This document shows, piece after piece, positions 8,573 through 15,769 of a DNA stretch of 33,775 nucleotides. Every line of letters starts with the position of its first letter. The first letter of the stretch is position 1. The notes beneath the pieces were generated by a model. It saw nothing but the letters and a program-made list of their open reading frames with translations, was not told the origin of the DNA and did not search any database. A program made the translations under genes and the position numbers. The stretch is from Cellulomonas_A sp047229345 (GTDB lineage Bacteria; Actinomycetota; Actinomycetes; Actinomycetales; Cellulomonadaceae), in assembly GCF_047229345.1 (NCBI RefSeq), contig NZ_JBFTER010000051.1, positions 1 to 33,775 on the forward strand, given 5' to 3'.

Positions 8573-9531
8573 CAGGACTCCCTCCGCGAGGTCAGGCGTG
8601 CCTGGAGGACCGCGACCACGATGATGATCAGGAAGAACGCGTACGAGATCGCCGACGCGTAGCCGAGCCGGTAGTTCACGAACCCGGTGTCGTAGACGTA
8701 CTGCAGGATCGGCGAGGCGTTGCCCGCGGGGCCGCCGCTGCCGCCGTAGAGGATGTAGGCCTGGTCGAAGAGCTTGAGCGACGCGAGCACCTGGAGCACG
8801 ACCACGAGCCCGGTCGTGACCTTGAGCAGCGGCAGCGTGATCGAGAAGAGCCGCCGCCAGCCGTCCGCGCCGTCGAGCGACGCGGCCTCGTAGACCGTCG
8901 CCGGGATCGCCTGCAGCGCCGAGAGGTAGAGCAGGAAGTTGAACCCCACGGTCCACCAGACCGTCACGAGCACGACCGACCACAGCGCCAGGTCCGGGTC
9001 CGTGGTCCAGCCGACCGGACCGAGCCCGACCCAGCCGAGCGCGGCGTTGAGCAGCCCGAAGTCACCCTGGAACAGCCACTGCCAGATGAGCACGACCGTC
9101 GAGACCGGCAGCAGGAACGGCGCGAAGTAGGCGAACCGCCAGAACCACTGACCGCGCGTCCCGGTGTGCACGAGCAGCGCCATGACGAGCGCGACGAGCA
9201 CGAGCGGCACGGTGCTCAGCACGGTGAACAGCAGTGTGATGCCGAGCGTGCGCCACACGAGCGGGTCGGACGCGAGCTGCGCGTAGTTGTCGAGCCCGAC
9301 GAACTCCGACTCGGGGCTCACGAGGCTCGTGTCGGTGAAGCTCATGCCGAGCCCGTAGACGAGCGGCCACAGCAGGAACGCGGCGTAGACGAGCAGGAAC
9401 GGCAGGACGAACCACGGTCTCCCGCGTCCGACGCTCAGGCTGCGCCGGGCCCGGCCGTCGGCGCCGGCCTGCCCGACGAGCGCCGGACCGCCCGCGCGCG
9501 CCGTGTTCTGGGCGCTCCCGACGGCGCTCAC
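8572..9531 (-). CDS. ABC sugar transporter permease, MalF/CUT1 type
   Basis: A 319-residue first permease of a CUT1 sugar importer. It has a polar N-terminus of ~38 residues, then six predicted membrane segments (starting WFVLPFLLVYAAFLLWPLVY). The EAA coupling motif is EAASLDGADGWRRLFSITLP. The GTG start at 9529-9531 overlaps the TGA of the solute-binding-protein gene by four bases (GTGA). Its own stop shares a base with the next permease start. It should form a heterodimer with the MalG-type permease and take substrate from the adjacent lipoprotein. Confidence 0.93.
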   Translation of the reverse strand: MSAVGSAQNTARAGGPALVGQAGADGRARRSLSVGRGRPWFVLPFLLVYAAFLLWPLVYGLGMSFTDTSLVSPESEFVGLDNYAQLASDPLVWRTLGITLLFTVLSTVPLVLVALVMALLVHTGTRGQWFWRFAYFAPFLLPVSTVVLIWQWLFQGDFGLLNAALGWVGLGPVGWTTDPDLALWSVVLVTVWWTVGFNFLLYLSALQAIPATVYEAASLDGADGWRRLFSITLPLLKVTTGLVVVLQVLASLKLFDQAYILYGGSGGPAGNASPILQYVYDTGFVNYRLGYASAISYAFFLIIIVVAVLQARLTSRRES

Positions 9532-10832
9532 ACCGGGCTCCCGAGCGTGAGCTGCTGGTCGAGCCAGCCGATGAGGTCGTCGGCGCCCTCGTCGGGGGTC
9601 AGCGCTCCCGAGGTGATGCCCTGCAGGGTCTGGCCGGCCCGGGACATCAGGGTCGAGCCGGAGCCGGAGAAGTAGGCGTCGGGGTCGAACTCCACCACCT
9701 GAGCGGCCTCCCGGTAGGCGGACTGCGGCTGGAGGGCGAGGTACTCGGGGCTCTCGGCCACCGAGGACAGCGCGGGGATGTGCCCGCCGCGCGCCCAGTC
9801 GAGCGAGTTGGTCAGCATGGACACCGCCATGTCGTAGGCGGCGCTGCGGGCCGCGGGGTCGACCTTCGCCTGGCGCGGGAGCACGAGGCTGTGGCTGTCG
9901 GCGCGGACGTACGGGGTATCACCGAAGACCGCGGGGAACTGCGTCATGGAGAACGGCGTGCCGGCGTTCTGGGCGGTGACGATCTCCCAGGGCCCGATGA
10001 GCAGGAAGCCGGCCTGGCCGCTCGCGAAGCTCGCCGGTGCGGCGGGCCCGTCGAGGGTCTTCGAGGCGATGGTCCCGTCGCACATGGTCTGCATGAAGGC
10101 CATGGCCTCGACCATCGCGTCGCGGTCCACCTCGGCGGGGCCGCCGTCGGGCAGCTCGATCTGCCCGCCGAGCTGCCGGAACACCGACCAGAAGAGCATC
10201 CAGGTGGCGAGGGCGTCGGCGGCGCCGAACGCGATGCCGTTGACCCCCGTGACCTCCGCGGCCCGGCGCCCGGCGTCGAGGAACGCCTCGGCGCCCTGGA
10301 TCGGCGCGAGCGTGCCGTCAGCGGCGAGGAGCCCGGCCTGCGCGCACACCTCGGTGTTGTAGAAGAGGACGAGCGGGTGCGTGTCGAGCGGGAGCGCCAT
10401 GAGCTTCCCGTCGATGGTCACGCGCTCGAGGACGGGTGCGGGGAACTGGTCGGGCGTGACCCCGCGCGCCTCGAGCTCGGCGAGGTCCCACTCGTCGACG
10501 AGCTCCTTGCCGAAGGTCGCGAGCCGCGAGGCGTGCAGCGTCGCGAGGTCGGGGGCGCGGCCGCCCGCGCACGCCATCGCGAGCTTCGTGTAGTACGGCG
10601 CTCCCCATGCGAGCGTCGTGGCGGTGACGTCGGTGCCGGGCGCCTCGTCGCGGAAGCTGTCGACGAGGCCGACCATGCGCTCGCCGTCGCCGCCGACGAA
10701 GAAGTTCCAGTACGCGAGCGGGATGCCGGCCGCGGCGCCGGGCGGGGACCCGCAGCCGGCGAGCGCGGTGATCCCTCCCGCGGCGACCGCGGCGCGCAGG
10801 AACGCGCGGCGGGACAGCATGTAGTCGGTCAT
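9528..10832 (-). CDS. extracellular sugar-binding lipoprotein of an ABC importer
   Basis: A 434-residue solute-binding protein of the CUT1 (family 1) class. The N-terminus carries SRRAFLRAAVAAGG (twin-arginine) followed by the lipobox LAGC, so it is probably exported by Tat and anchored as a lipoprotein at Cys27. The mature part has the usual start IPLAYWNFFVGGDGERMVGLVDSF and an internal LLIGPWEIV typical of sugar binders. An ATG at 10820 is possible, but the ATG at 10832 has GAGAGG upstream and is kept. It follows the GH51 gene by 15 bases and overlaps the first permease by four. Arabino-oligosaccharide binding is inferred from the neighbours. Confidence 0.92.
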   Translation of the reverse strand: MTDYMLSRRAFLRAAVAAGGITALAGCGSPPGAAAGIPLAYWNFFVGGDGERMVGLVDSFRDEAPGTDVTATTLAWGAPYYTKLAMACAGGRAPDLATLHASRLATFGKELVDEWDLAELEARGVTPDQFPAPVLERVTIDGKLMALPLDTHPLVLFYNTEVCAQAGLLAADGTLAPIQGAEAFLDAGRRAAEVTGVNGIAFGAADALATWMLFWSVFRQLGGQIELPDGGPAEVDRDAMVEAMAFMQTMCDGTIASKTLDGPAAPASFASGQAGFLLIGPWEIVTAQNAGTPFSMTQFPAVFGDTPYVRADSHSLVLPRQAKVDPAARSAAYDMAVSMLTNSLDWARGGHIPALSSVAESPEYLALQPQSAYREAAQVVEFDPDAYFSGSGSTLMSRAGQTLQGITSGALTPDEGADDLIGWLDQQLTLGSPV

Positions 10833-10847
10833 CGTCGTCGACGCCTC

Positions 10848-12362
10848 TCAGCCGACCTGCACCAGGAACATGTTCCAGGAGGCGGGCGCGAGCTCGGCGG
10901 TGAGGACCCCCTCGTCGAGCTTGGCGCCGCCGTGGGCACGGGGCACGACCCGGTCGGGGTCGGACTCGGTGTTCGCGGCCGTCAGGTCGTCGTCGGCGAG
11001 GACCAGGGCCTCGGCCAGCGCGGCGTCGCCGAAGCCACGCAGGCTGGTGCTGAACGACACCGGCTCCGACGGGTGCCGGTTCACGACGAAGAGCGCGACG
11101 CGGCCCTCGTCGGCGTCGTACGTCGCGACCGAGTCGAGCACCGGCACCTCGCCGTACTTCGCCGTGGTCATCGTCGGGGCGTCCAGGCGCAGGTCGAGCA
11201 CGGTGCCGCGCGCGTGCCGGGCGGTCTGGGCGAACGGGTGGAAGATCGACTGCCGCCACGCCGGCCCACCGGGCTCGGTGCGGATCGAGGAGATCGTGTT
11301 GACGAGCTGGGCCTGCGAGGCGGCCGTGACCCGGTCCGCGTGGCGCAGCAGCGTGATGAGGAGCGACCCGACGACGACCGCGTCGAGGACCGTGTACGCC
11401 TCCTCGCTGGTCCGCGGGGCCTCGGTCCACTCCTCCGGGAGCCCGCCCTGGCCGCTCTGCAGCTCGCGCAGGTACCAGACGTTCCACTCGTCGAACGAGA
11501 TGTTGACGCGCCTGTCCGAGGACAGCTTCGCCCCGATGTGGTCCGCCGTGGCCACGACCTGGTGGATGAACCGGTCCATGTCCGCAGAGCACGCCAGGAA
11601 GCTCGCGTGGTCGCCGTCGAGCAGCTGGTAGTAGGCGTGCGCGGAGACGTAGTCGACGACCTCGTAGGTGTGCTCCAGCACAGTCGCCTCCCAGGCGCCG
11701 AACGTCGGCATCGCGCGGCTCGACGACCCGCACGCGACGAGCTCGAGGTCCTTGTCGAACTGCCGCATCGCGAGCGCGGTCCGCGCGGCCAGGCGCCCGT
11801 ACTCCTCGGCGGACATGTGCCCGAGCTGCCAGGGCCCGTCCATCTCGTTGCCCAGGCACCACATCCGGATGTCGTGCGGCTCCTCGGCGCCGTGCTCGAT
11901 CCGCAGGTCCGAGAGCGTGGTGCCGCCCGGGTGGTTGGCGTACTCGAGGAGCTCGATGGCCTCCTGCAGGCCGCGCGTGCCGAGGTTCATCGCCATCATC
12001 GGCTCGACGCCGGCGACCTTGGTCCACCGCATGAACTCGTTGAGGCCGAACGCGTTGGTCTCGATCGTGCGCCACGCCGGGTCCAGCCGCGTCGGCCGCT
12101 GCTCGGCCGGGCCGACGCCGTCCTCCCACTTGTACCCCGACACGAAGTTGCCGCCCGGGTACCGCACGGTCGTGACCCCGAGCTCCCGGACCAGGTCGAG
12201 GACGTCGCCACGGAAGCCGTCCTCGTCGGCGGTGGGGTGGCCTGGCTCGTAGATGCCGGTGTAGACGCACCGGCCCATGTGCTCCACGAAGGACCCGAAG
12301 ATCCTCCGGTTGACCGGGGCGACCACGAAGGCCGGGTCGATGGACACACGTGCTCGCTGCAT
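10848..12362 (-). CDS. abfA: GH51 alpha-L-arabinofuranosidase
   Basis: A 504-residue intracellular retaining arabinofuranosidase that removes terminal alpha-L-arabinofuranosyl groups from arabinan, arabinoxylan or their oligosaccharides. The N-terminus (NRRIFGSFVEHMGRCVYTGI) and the VRYPGGNFVSGYKWEDGVGP block are diagnostic for GH51. The acid/base is Glu173 in GNEMDGPWQ and the nucleophile is Glu292 in FDEWNVWY. The length matches the family and no signal peptide is present. The ATG at 12360-12362 has a GGGGAAGG site upstream. It is the first gene of a five-gene minus-strand operon with the importer and GH43 genes. A LacI-type palindrome sits 24-39 bases before its start, so arabinoside-induced derepression is likely. 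Confidence 0.96.
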   Translation of the reverse strand: MQRARVSIDPAFVVAPVNRRIFGSFVEHMGRCVYTGIYEPGHPTADEDGFRGDVLDLVRELGVTTVRYPGGNFVSGYKWEDGVGPAEQRPTRLDPAWRTIETNAFGLNEFMRWTKVAGVEPMMAMNLGTRGLQEAIELLEYANHPGGTTLSDLRIEHGAEEPHDIRMWCLGNEMDGPWQLGHMSAEEYGRLAARTALAMRQFDKDLELVACGSSSRAMPTFGAWEATVLEHTYEVVDYVSAHAYYQLLDGDHASFLACSADMDRFIHQVVATADHIGAKLSSDRRVNISFDEWNVWYLRELQSGQGGLPEEWTEAPRTSEEAYTVLDAVVVGSLLITLLRHADRVTAASQAQLVNTISSIRTEPGGPAWRQSIFHPFAQTARHARGTVLDLRLDAPTMTTAKYGEVPVLDSVATYDADEGRVALFVVNRHPSEPVSFSTSLRGFGDAALAEALVLADDDLTAANTESDPDRVVPRAHGGAKLDEGVLTAELAPASWNMFLVQVG

Positions 12363-12385
12363 TGCGGAAGCCTTCCCCCGACGGA

Positions 12386-12401
12386 TTTACGACGTTGTAA
12401 A
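12386..12401. promoter_or_regulatory. LacI-family-like palindromic operator of the arabinoside operon
   Basis: TTTACGACGTTGTAAA matches its own reverse complement at 14 of 16 positions, and has a CG at the centre as in most LacI/GalR-family sites. It lies in the 180-base gap between the GH51 gene (minus) and the PrsW-toxin gene (plus), nearer the GH51 start. It is among the few AT-rich spots in the region. No regulator gene is in the window. Confidence 0.6.
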
Positions 12402-12542
12402 CCGTCGCCCGCAGGTGTGCTCCCTGTCAAGCGCGCTCGACCGTCCCGCCGTGTGCGGGGTGCGGTCCGCACGCCCGGACGGAGGCCGCGGGACCGGTGT
12501 CACGGGCTACGGTGTGTCCGGTTTCGGAGACAGGAGCTCGTT

Positions 12543-14777
12543 GTGGCGTCGACGACCGACCACCTCTCGGCACGCCCGCAGGTGCCGCCGGAGTGGTGGC
12601 AGACGGCACGCGCCGGCGCGGCCGCGTGGTGGGCGTCGCGTCCCCGTCTGGCGAGCCGGTGGGCTCGCGTGCGCGCGGTGGGCCTGTGGGTCTCGATCGT
12701 GCTCGTCCTGGTCATGCTGGTCCTGGTGGAGTCCACGAGGGACTCGGTGCGGGTGTACGTGGGCAGCTTCGTGCTGCTCGTCGTGTGGTTCGTGCTCGCC
12801 CGGACCAAGACCGTCTCCTGGGCGACGACCGCGCGGCTGTTCAGCGTGGCGGTGCTGTGGTCGGCGTTCCTCGGGTGGTTCACGCTGCAGGTCGCCGCGG
12901 CGCTCGACCTGTGGCCGTCGTCCGACGGATCCGGGGTGGCCCTCGCCGGGTTCCTGGAGGAGACCGGCAAGCTCGTCCCGCTGCTCGTGCTCGCGCTGCT
13001 CGCGCCCGGGCGGGTGCGGCGGTTCTCCGCGACGGACTGGTCGCTCGTCGGGTTCGCGTCCGGGATCGCGTTCAACGCCTACGAGGACGCGGTCCGTCAG
13101 GTCGCGTCGCGCGGGACGCTGTGGCTGTTCTGGAACCCGCCGGAGCCCTACACGCTCAACCCGTGGACGACCGCCGGGTTCGCGTCCGTGGACGGCGTCG
13201 CGGTCGCCCACGGGCACCACATCTGGACCGCCACGACCGCGATGAGCATCGGCCTCGGCATCGCGCTGTGGCGGACGGGCCGTGCTCCGGCGCGCGTGAC
13301 CGCGTTCGCGCTGCCGGTCCTCTCGTTCGTGCTCACGGTGGCCGAGCACGCCTCGTACAACGCCCACAACGCGCACTCGAACTGGCCCGCCGAGACCGCC
13401 CCCGGGTTCCCCGCGGTGCTGTCCGGCCTGTGGTCGCTCACGGGGCACGGGAAGGCGACCGGCGTGGCGTCGGTCGTGCTGCTGGTCGCCTGCCTCCTCG
13501 TGGACGTGCGACGCCGACACCGCGCGGCACTGCTCGCGCCGGCGGGCGGGGACAGGCGGCGCCCTGCGGGTGCCGTGGGGGACACCGAGCCCGGTACCCG
13601 CGTGCTGGGGTGGTGGCAGGCGCGCGTCGACCGCTGGGAGGGCGCGACCCGCCGGCTCGCAGGCCTCGTCACCCCGCTGCTGCGGGCGGCTGCCCAGTGG
13701 TGGGCCGACGTCGCGGTCGTCCTCGCCGCCCACGCACGGGTCGACGGAGAGCCGCGCCGGCTGGCCCTCGGGCGCGCCCGGGCGGTGGCGGTGCACGTGC
13801 GGAACATCCGCGCCGAGGCGATGGCCCTGACCACACCGGGCGTCGAGCCGCGGGCCCGCGCGGTGTTCCGCCGCACCGCGACGGTCGTCGGGCTCGTCGG
13901 GCTCGCCCTCGCCCTCTGGTGGGGCACGACGATGGCCGCCGCGATCGGCCGCTCCCTGCTCCTGGACGGTGACGGGAACTACCTCGCCGGCCTCCTCGAG
14001 AACTCCGGGCAGTGGTGGAACGGCCTGTCGCCCGGTCAGCAGATCGCCGTCGGCGCCGGCGTCGCCGCGCTCGTCGCGCTCTCCGGCGGGTCCCTCGCGC
14101 TCGCCATCGGGGTCTCCGGCGTCGCGACCTACGGCCTGTCCCATGCCGAGGGCGCCGCCACCTTCACGCGCGACCCCGTCCGCGCGACCGCCGACTATCT
14201 CGCGACCACCACCCCACTCGAAGCCGCCCTCGACGGCGGAGAGCTCGTGCTGACCTTCCTGCCCGGGAACTTCGCGGGCGCCGCCGCGGGTCGTGGTGCG
14301 CGATCGCTCGTCAGCACAGGCCGCACCTCCGTTCCTGTCGACCCCCCGTCGGGCCCGCTCGCCGCGATCGACGAGTGGGTCGGTGACGTCAATCCGGGCT
14401 ACACCGGAGACCCGTTCGACCCACGTTCGATCAACTGCGGGAAGTGCACAGAGTCCGTGCACGACGTGTTCCAGGGCCAGGCCCTCACACCCGCGGGACT
14501 CGGCACCTACACGGTTCCCGAGATGGAAGCGATCACGGGGCTGCGGCAGGTCGAGATGTCTCCTGAGCAGATCGCCGACGAACTACGATCTGGGGGCGCT
14601 GGCTCGCACGCCGTGGTCGGGATCGACCGGGCCGACGACTCCGGCCACTGGTTCAACGCCTACTTCGACGGTGAGCGGGTCGTCGCAGTCGACGGGCAGT
14701 CCGGGGAGATCCTCGACTGGCCGCCCGACTTCGGAGCCATCCGGTGGGACGCAGCGATCAGGAGGACGAACCCGTGA
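12543..14777 (+). CDS. PrsW-type intramembrane metalloprotease fused to a papain-fold (Tox-PL-like) toxin domain
   Basis: A 744-residue membrane protein, starting at GTG 12543 behind CAGGAG with a six-base spacer. Residues ~45-325 are hydrophobic and carry the PrsW protease signatures: EETGK (139-143), FNAYE (177-181), a His-rich AHGHHIW (222-228) and HASYN (269-273). A charged, Trp-rich soluble linker (~326-445) is followed by two more membrane segments (~447-468 and ~500-532). Residues ~540-600 resemble the pre-toxin spacer of actinobacterial polymorphic toxins (TTTPLEAALDGGELVLTFLP). The tip, ~610-744, has INCGKCTESVHDVF (Cys632, Cys635), GHWFNAYFDG (His702) and VDGQSGE (Asp717), a Cys-His-Asp set as in papain-fold glutamine-deamidase toxins (Tox-PL). 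Two small immunity-like genes follow. Inference: the protease part releases or delivers the toxin tip. The tip uses more A/T-ending codons than the rest. Confidence 0.82.
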   Translation: MASTTDHLSARPQVPPEWWQTARAGAAAWWASRPRLASRWARVRAVGLWVSIVLVLVMLVLVESTRDSVRVYVGSFVLLVVWFVLARTKTVSWATTARLFSVAVLWSAFLGWFTLQVAAALDLWPSSDGSGVALAGFLEETGKLVPLLVLALLAPGRVRRFSATDWSLVGFASGIAFNAYEDAVRQVASRGTLWLFWNPPEPYTLNPWTTAGFASVDGVAVAHGHHIWTATTAMSIGLGIALWRTGRAPARVTAFALPVLSFVLTVAEHASYNAHNAHSNWPAETAPGFPAVLSGLWSLTGHGKATGVASVVLLVACLLVDVRRRHRAALLAPAGGDRRRPAGAVGDTEPGTRVLGWWQARVDRWEGATRRLAGLVTPLLRAAAQWWADVAVVLAAHARVDGEPRRLALGRARAVAVHVRNIRAEAMALTTPGVEPRARAVFRRTATVVGLVGLALALWWGTTMAAAIGRSLLLDGDGNYLAGLLENSGQWWNGLSPGQQIAVGAGVAALVALSGGSLALAIGVSGVATYGLSHAEGAATFTRDPVRATADYLATTTPLEAALDGGELVLTFLPGNFAGAAAGRGARSLVSTGRTSVPVDPPSGPLAAIDEWVGDVNPGYTGDPFDPRSINCGKCTESVHDVFQGQALTPAGLGTYTVPEMEAITGLRQVEMSPEQIADELRSGGAGSHAVVGIDRADDSGHWFNAYFDGERVVAVDGQSGEILDWPPDFGAIRWDAAIRRTNP

Positions 14778-15034
14778 TCCACGACCGACATGAGGGCGCC
14801 GCCCTGGCGAGCGAGCTGCTTCGCGTGCCGCTCGCCGACGCGGTGGAGCACTCCCGGGACCTGCCGGAGATCGACGCGTTCTTCTACTGGGTGCCGATCC
14901 GCGGCGGTGGACGCCTCATCGTCGGACGTGATGGTTCCGTGCTCTTCGGCATCTCCTCCCTCCGGCTGGAACAGATGGTCGAGGCTTTCGCCGCCGGACG
15001 CCGGACCGACCGCGCGCTCTTCGACACTCCTTGA
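14774..15034 (+). CDS. small acidic protein, probable cognate immunity protein
   Basis: An 86-residue soluble protein with no signal or membrane segment. The GTG start (14774-14776) overlaps the toxin gene's TGA by four bases, so the two are translationally coupled, the usual arrangement for toxin and immunity pairs. The sequence has a helical N-terminal half (GAALASELLRVPLADAVEHS) and a compact beta section (DAFFYWVPIRGGGRLIVGRDGS), followed by a helix (RLEQMVEAFAAGRRTD). I recall similar small proteins beside actinobacterial toxins but cannot name a family. The immunity function is inferred from position and size; the alternative is an unrelated small protein carried with the cassette. Confidence 0.7.
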   Translation: MIHDRHEGAALASELLRVPLADAVEHSRDLPEIDAFFYWVPIRGGGRLIVGRDGSVLFGISSLRLEQMVEAFAAGRRTDRALFDTP

Positions 15035-15136
15035 TCTCCCCGGTCCACACCGGAGGTCCTCGGCTCTGTCGGAGCGACCGACCGACCAGGTCCGTCTCGT
15101 GATCCACGTGATCGCCACCACCGTCAGCGGATCCTC

Positions 15137-15556
15137 ATGACCGGGTACACGATCGAGCCCGAGGTGGCCGGAGGGCTCGGCGTGCGAACGGTCATCGATG
15201 CGAGCGTCGATCCGCCGCGCGTCGACCACCTCGACTACGAGCTCGCCGGCTGGCAGGGCGACGACATCGTCGAGGCGTTCCCCTGCTTCGCCGTCACCTC
15301 GGCGCTCGGCGACTCGCTGCGCGCCGCGCACGTCACCGGTTTCAGCCTCGCCGAGATGACCGTGAGCACCACGCCCGAGTTCGACGAGCGGCACCGGTCG
15401 CCGCTCCCGACCTTCCACTGGCTCCGTGTCACCGGTCGAGCGGGGGTCGACGACCTCTGGATCGGCGACGACCTCGTCCTGCGCGCGAGCGAGCGCGCCT
15501 ACGCCGTGCTGGCGGGGGCGCACCTGGCCCACGCCGTCGTGGAGCGGTCCGCCTGA
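15137..15556 (+). CDS. small protein, possible second immunity protein of the toxin cassette
   Basis: A 139-residue soluble acidic protein starting at ATG 15137, 102 bases after the first immunity-like gene. Recognisable stretches are LDYELAGWQGDDIVEAFPCF, VTGFSLAEMTVSTTPEFDE and FHWLRVTGRAGVDDLWIGDD. This order of motifs resembles a group of small proteins often met in actinobacterial toxin cassettes, as I recall them without a database check. No catalytic motif is visible. Ribosome-binding sequence before the start is weak (AGCGGA). The function may be immunity to a different toxin tip, or a cassette remnant. Confidence 0.6.
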   Translation: MTGYTIEPEVAGGLGVRTVIDASVDPPRVDHLDYELAGWQGDDIVEAFPCFAVTSALGDSLRAAHVTGFSLAEMTVSTTPEFDERHRSPLPTFHWLRVTGRAGVDDLWIGDDLVLRASERAYAVLAGAHLAHAVVERSA

Positions 15557-15578
15557 GCGCGCCGTCGCGACGGACCGC
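15544..15578 (+). terminator. weak hairpin at the end of the toxin cassette
   Basis: GCGGTCCG at 15544-15551 pairs perfectly with CGGACCGC at 15571-15578. An inner perfect palindrome, CCGTCGCGACGG (15562-15573), competes with that pairing. The outer hairpin spans the stop codon of the second immunity-like gene. There is no T run, so this is only a possible terminator. Confidence 0.3.
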
Positions 15579-15667
15579 GCGCGGTGGGCGTTCCTGGGCG
15601 CCGGAACGGTGCGTCCCCTAATCGATTCCGCATCCGCGGCACCGGAGTCGGCCCCCGGCCGCAGCCC

Positions 15668-15673
15668 TAGCGT
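15668..15673 (+). promoter_or_regulatory. candidate -10 box (TAGCGT) of the cellulase promoter
   Basis: TAGCGT fits the actinobacterial TANNNT -10 pattern and would start transcription near 15680, giving a leader of ~90 bases before the cellulase ATG. No good -35 is seen. A palindrome-like site lies directly downstream. Confidence 0.4.
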
Positions 15674-15678
15674 GGACC

Positions 15679-15688
15679 GAGCGCTCCC
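15679..15688. promoter_or_regulatory. CebR-like operator core (GAGCGCTCCC) at the cellulase promoter
   Basis: GAGCGCTCCC contains the central eight bases of the CebR cellobiose-repressor palindrome (TGGGAGCGCTCCCA), plus two more on the right. The left outer arm diverges, so 10 of 14 positions match. It overlaps the predicted transcription start, where a LacI-family repressor would block initiation. Such sites control cellulases in Streptomyces, Thermobifida and relatives. Confidence 0.45.
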
Positions 15689-15769
15689 GCGACGACCGTC
15701 CCAGCGCCGGGCCGGTGCCGTGCGTGGTGACCGCACCCACTCACGTCGTCCGCCCAGCAGAGGACCGCC

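Noticed and set aside
9780..12542. N-terminal extension of the PrsW-toxin frame back to 9780
   Set aside because: The upstream part is antisense to the binding protein and GH51 genes; a GTG with a good CAGGAG site at 12543 begins the real protein.
15040..15053. Hairpin CCGGT-CCAC-ACCGG after the first immunity-like gene
   Set aside because: Five-base stem without a T run; could be chance, so not called a terminator.
15620..15627. AATCGATT palindrome upstream of the cellulase
   Set aside because: Eight bases only, and no known regulator site that I can match to it.
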